From Desulfosporosinus acididurans (lineage in GTDB: Bacteria > Bacillota > Desulfitobacteriia > Desulfitobacteriales > Desulfitobacteriaceae), in the NCBI RefSeq assembly GCF_001029285.1, contig NZ_LDZY01000002.1, forward strand, positions 62,001 to 126,000: a stretch of DNA of 64,000 nucleotides, written 5' to 3'. A program made the position numbers and the translations under genes. The notes beneath the pieces were generated by a model. That model saw nothing but the letters and a program-made list of their open reading frames with translations. It did not search any database and was not told the origin of the DNA. Positions 61,064 to 64,000 of this stretch are shown piece by piece; the first letter of the stretch is position 1, and the number at the start of each line of letters is the position of its first letter.

Positions 61064-61712
61064 CGGATCACCAAAGCTTGGGAAAAGCAATACGGAGCTG
61101 ATGGTGAATGGGTTTCTTGGAGGTTTTGAGAAGACACCGGGTAATGGGTCCAGGGTGTTTAAACTTAATCAATTAAAATCTGTGCAGGAAGCTATAAGCA
61201 TAATTGAAGACTCGGAGGATATACTGTTGGCGTTTCCTTTGTATTCTTATTCCATGCCGGCAGGGGTTAAGGAATTGATCGAGGAACTTGAACCTTTATG
61301 TGGAAAGTGCGGTAATAAGAAGATAGGATTTTTAGTACAATTTGGTTTTAGAGAGGCCATACACGCACGGGCATTGGAGAAATATCTCGAGAAGGTAACT
61401 ACTCTCTTAAATGGGGAATACTTAGGAACTATTATTAAAGGCGGGTGTGACGGACTGGCGAAGGAATTAAATTCTTCCCACACTAAAAAAGTGCTGAATG
61501 GGATCTCTGACATCGGCAGGGTCTTTGGAGAAACAGGCAAGTTCAGTCGAGATCTTCTGGATCAATATTCCAAGCCTGAGACTCAGACGATGCTTTCGAG
61601 AATGATAATGAAATCCTTTGTCAAGCTTGCCAATAAATATTACTGGGGAGCAGAGCTTAAGAACAATGGTGTATTTGAAGAAAGCTATGCCCAGCCTTAT
61701 AAATCTGACTGA
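61044..61712 (+). CDS. Flavodoxin-fold NADPH-dependent reductase-like protein
   Basis: This 222-residue protein has a flavodoxin phosphate loop FNGSPKLGKSNTELMV and a FPLYSYSMPAGVKELIEEL loop. It is a more divergent member of the same superfamily as its neighbour. The start is ATG 61044 after GAGGAGGTCGCTT; the 20-base overlap with the upstream gene indicates coupling. Both flavodoxins are likely induced together when PadR is released. Confidence 0.78.
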   Translation: MQLTVFNGSPKLGKSNTELMVNGFLGGFEKTPGNGSRVFKLNQLKSVQEAISIIEDSEDILLAFPLYSYSMPAGVKELIEELEPLCGKCGNKKIGFLVQFGFREAIHARALEKYLEKVTTLLNGEYLGTIIKGGCDGLAKELNSSHTKKVLNGISDIGRVFGETGKFSRDLLDQYSKPETQTMLSRMIMKSFVKLANKYYWGAELKNNGVFEESYAQPYKSD

Positions 61713-61753
61713 TCAAAATTTCTCTCTCTGGTTGCTTTCCCTTTAAAACAAAC

Positions 61754-61808
61754 AAATACGCTGAAATTCAGATCATTTAAATGTTATGATATGAATTTCA
61801 GCGTATTT
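61754..61808 (+). terminator. Terminator of the PadR operon
   Basis: AAATACGCTGAAATTCA (61754-61770) and its exact inverse at 61792-61808 form a 17-base stem. Confidence 0.85.
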
Positions 61809-61882
61809 TTATAATTCTATATCTATTCTTGGAATAGATGAGCCGTTATCTATAAATTTGAAAGAGGCTGTTGCAAAATGCA

Positions 61883-62134
61883 CTAACTGTTAAGCAATTT
61901 AGACTTTACCCAGCTCAAAAGGTTACTAGCGGTATCACATACCCCGATAGCTCCAAAGCCAATTAATAACCCTTCGAGGAGATGTTCCTTTATAGTACCA
62001 CTTAAAAACAAAAAACTGCTGATAAAGCCCAAAGGGATCGCAAAGAGATGTGCTGTTTTTGGGCTAACCCCATATTTCTCAAGGGTTTCTACGATACTAT
62101 AAACAATGACTATAAGGACACTGAGGTCTAACAT
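61883..62134 (-). CDS. Small membrane protein (holin-like)
   Basis: This protein of about 83 residues has two to three hydrophobic helices (LDLSVLIVIVYSIVETL, TAHLFAIPLGFISSFLFLSG, GLLIGFGAIGVCDTAS). It resembles small phage-type holins by size and topology but lacks a diagnostic motif. The start ATG 62134 is preceded by AGGGTG. Function is unknown. Confidence 0.5.
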   Translation of the reverse strand: MLDLSVLIVIVYSIVETLEKYGVSPKTAHLFAIPLGFISSFLFLSGTIKEHLLEGLLIGFGAIGVCDTASNLLSWVKSKLLNS

Positions 62135-62204
62135 TATCCTCACCCTATCAGAGAATATATCTAGTCCATCATATGCTCCGACAGGTAAAAGTGTGGACTA
62201 CTTT

Positions 62205-63449
62205 TTAAACATGAACTGTCTGTTTTCTGGGAGTAAGATTCGCCTTTAGCTGCCGGTGTTTGGAAGTAATGTGGTTCAGGTAAAGCGACAACAGGAAAGC
62301 GCAGCTTACGAAACCTAAGATTAGACTAATCACGCCTCCCCAGCCAAATGCTTGCCAGAATGTACCGCCGACGGTTCCGCCCGTACTTGAACCTGCATAA
62401 TAGAAAAAGAGATAAAGCGATGAGGCTTGAGCTTTGTCACGAATGGCTTGGTGGCCAACCCAGCTGCTGGCGATAGAATGACTACCAAAAAAACCGAAGG
62501 TTAGGGAAGCAATCCCGAGAATTTTAATAGCCAGTGATGTCTGTAAGGTGAGACAAGCTCCTAAAGCCATAAGCAGTAATCCAAGCCAAAGCATTTTGTT
62601 TCGGCCGTGCAGATCTGCCTGACGGCCCATCCAAGTAGAACTAAACGTACCAACAATATATAAGATGAAAATAAAGCCAACGATTGTTTGACTTAAGGAA
62701 TAGGGCCGAGCCATTAATTGAAAGCCGATGTAATTATAAAGTGTTACAAAACTTCCTAAAATGAAAAAGGCAATTCCGTATAAACAAAGAAGGCTGGGAT
62801 CTTTGAGATGGTTAATCATGGATTTTGTCAGCATCTTAATTTCTAGTGGGCGCTTTTGAAAATGTTCTGATGGCGGCAAGAGATAGCAGAAAAGCAAACT
62901 GGCCAGAACGCTTAAAATCCCAACGGCACCAAGAGCCACTCGCCAATTGAAGAGATCAGTCAGAATGCCAATAATAATCCGGCCGCTCATCCCACCGACT
63001 GAGATTCCGCTGACATAGAGTCCCATGGCAATTCCTAAGTCCCCGCGTTCAATCTCTTCGCTGAGATAAGCCATGGCTACAGCGGGCAATCCAGCCAGAA
63101 CAATTCCCTGTAGAACGCGAAAGAGAAGAAGCACATGATAATTTGGCACGAAAGCTGTGAACATGGCTAAAACCGAAGCCGAAACCAGAGAAAAAATCAT
63201 CAGCGGCTTACGCCCTTTGACTTCTGACAAGGATCCGACAAAAAGCATACTAATGGCCAGAGCCATGGTTGTTAAAGAAAGGGATAAACTTGCTGCTGCC
63301 GGGGAGATATGAAATTCCCGTGAAAACACTGGCAGTAGTGGTTGTGTACTGTACATAATGGCAAAGGTGTTAAAACCACCGAAAAACATGGCTAAGGTTG
63401 TTCGGCGAAAGGTTTTCGTTCCTTTCTTAATATAAGGTTTTTCATTCAT
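62205..63449 (-). CDS. MFS transporter (YnfM-like)
   Basis: This 414-residue major-facilitator protein has about twelve membrane helices. The motif GSLSEVKGRKPLMI between TM2 and TM3 (about 77-90) matches the MFS signature, and GRQADLHGRNKML is the mirrored motif in the second half. Family members of this type export drugs or sugars. It is divergent from a LysR gene that shares its promoter region and is probably its regulator. Confidence 0.9.
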   Translation of the reverse strand: MNEKPYIKKGTKTFRRTTLAMFFGGFNTFAIMYSTQPLLPVFSREFHISPAAASLSLSLTTMALAISMLFVGSLSEVKGRKPLMIFSLVSASVLAMFTAFVPNYHVLLLFRVLQGIVLAGLPAVAMAYLSEEIERGDLGIAMGLYVSGISVGGMSGRIIIGILTDLFNWRVALGAVGILSVLASLLFCYLLPPSEHFQKRPLEIKMLTKSMINHLKDPSLLCLYGIAFFILGSFVTLYNYIGFQLMARPYSLSQTIVGFIFILYIVGTFSSTWMGRQADLHGRNKMLWLGLLLMALGACLTLQTSLAIKILGIASLTFGFFGSHSIASSWVGHQAIRDKAQASSLYLFFYYAGSSTGGTVGGTFWQAFGWGGVISLILGFVSCAFLLSLYLNHITSKHRQLKANLTPRKQTVHV

Positions 63450-63491
63450 GAACGTTCACCTCAATAATTATTTCGCTTATTATCCTACACC

Positions 63492-63535
63492 TTGACACCT
63501 TATTACGTCTAATTTATAATTTGCATCAAATTGAT
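63492..63535 (+). promoter_or_regulatory. LysR promoter with palindromic site
   Basis: TTGACA (63492-63497) and TATAAT (63515-63520) are 17 bases apart and drive the LysR gene. ATCAAATTGAT (63525-63535) is a perfect short palindrome of the T-N11-A LysR type, placed to let the regulator bind between it and the divergent MFS gene. Confidence 0.65.
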
Positions 63536-63593
63536 AACTGTAGGTAATGAATAGTAAGACGGTAATTTATATGATTCTGGAGAGGCAATTTTC

Positions 63594-64000
63594 ATGGAAT
63601 GGACACAATTTCAATACTTTCAAGTTGTAGCTCAACTACAGCATTTTACAAAATCAGCAGAGGCTCTGAATATTTCCCAGCCGGCGTTGAGCCGCTCGAT
63701 TGCCAGACTTGAAGAGGAACTGGGTGTTCCATTGTTTGAACGTCAGGGGCGCACAGTAGTTCTGAATAGCTATGGCAGAATCTTCCTTAATCGGGTAAAC
63801 CGCGCTATTCTGGAAATCACATTAGGACAGCAAGAAATTGAGGATTTGATCGATCCTTTTCAAGGCAGTGTTTCTCTGGGATTTATCCATTCTCAGGGTT
63901 CGAATCTTGTCCCGGACTTACTGGGAGCCTTTCGCAAAAACTTTCCAGAGGTCCGATTCATGCTTTACCAAAATTTAACGAGTCAAATCTTAGATCAATT
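63594..64000 (+). CDS. LysR-family transcriptional regulator (partial)
   Basis: The first 135 codons of a LysR regulator run off the window end. The N-terminal winged helix (MEWTQFQYFQVVAQLQHFTKSAEALNISQPALSRSIARLEEELGVPLFERQGRTVVL) is canonical. The effector domain begins GSVSLGFIHSQGSNLVPDLLGAF. GGAGAGG lies upstream. It likely controls the divergent MFS exporter. Confidence 0.95.
   Translation, partial: MEWTQFQYFQVVAQLQHFTKSAEALNISQPALSRSIARLEEELGVPLFERQGRTVVLNSYGRIFLNRVNRAILEITLGQQEIEDLIDPFQGSVSLGFIHSQGSNLVPDLLGAFRKNFPEVRFMLYQNLTSQILDQ

Noticed and set aside
1-64000. CRISPR array, tRNA, rRNA or prophage
   Set aside because: No regularly spaced direct repeats, cloverleaf, rRNA segment or phage gene set was seen.

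Overview
The window looks like chromosomal DNA from an anaerobic, spore-forming, low-to-mid GC member of the Clostridia. Desulfosporosinus or Desulfitobacterium-like Peptococcaceae fit best. The evidence is an electron-transfer protein of the DsrK/HdrD type, an Etf-linked lactate/glycolate dehydrogenase, a complete HymABC [FeFe]-hydrogenase with its HydE/F/G maturases, a CotF-like coat protein, a YyaC-type spore protease homologue, and many two-component systems. The genus is inferred; no rRNA or tRNA gene is visible.

Layout. 0-5.6 kb: rubredoxin, a PAS histidine kinase, a citrate synthase behind a c-di-AMP (ydaO-type) riboswitch, and an EamA exporter. 5.6-12 kb: an IMP dehydrogenase-like gene, a TPP-riboswitch operon for thiamine-precursor uptake (thiamine-binding protein, ThiX/ThiY/ThiZ-like ABC transporter), a Nudix hydrolase, and a deletion relic joining a CooF-type ferredoxin to the tail of an FAD oxidoreductase. 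12-17 kb: small proteins, then etfB-etfA-glcD behind a promoter with a GntR/FadR-like operator. 17-23 kb: a secreted protein, a two-gene ABC-2 transporter, a sensor kinase/regulator pair and a CotF-like protein. 23-28 kb: an Orp-like operon (DUF134 regulator, MTH1175-family protein, two ferredoxin-containing MinD ATPases) and a divergently placed DsrK-like Fe-S protein. Their two promoters share the same paired CATATG operator architecture.

28-44 kb: azoreductase, an ABC exporter, bacillithiol genes (BshB2 and YojF), a non-coding IS200/IS605- or HEARO-like structured element inserted at the end of an arginine-deiminase-like gene, a phosphorelay (hybrid kinase, Hpt, NarL regulator), a YyaC homologue, phosphoesterase plus endonuclease IV, an actin-like ParM homologue with a small partner, and a membrane-bound Cache-HTH one-component regulator. 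44-54.4 kb: hymA-hymB-hymC, the TM1266-type regulator, hydG, aspA, hydF and hydE, all on the plus strand. This is a coherent hydrogenase synthesis and maturation island. 54.5-64 kb: a DUF4342/response-regulator/kinase operon, a glycoside-hydrolase-like protein, an autoregulated-looking PadR operon with two flavodoxin-like proteins, and a divergent MFS/LysR pair.

Two short dispersed hairpin repeat families (called A and B here) recur between genes and in two places supply the stop codon of the adjacent gene. The non-coding element at 31.9-32.3 kb does the same for a third gene. The best candidates for novelty are the shared Orp/DsrK operator module, the ORF-less structured RNA element, the Cache-HTH regulator beside the hydrogenase genes, the c-di-AMP riboswitch on citrate synthase, and the ParM-like pair.
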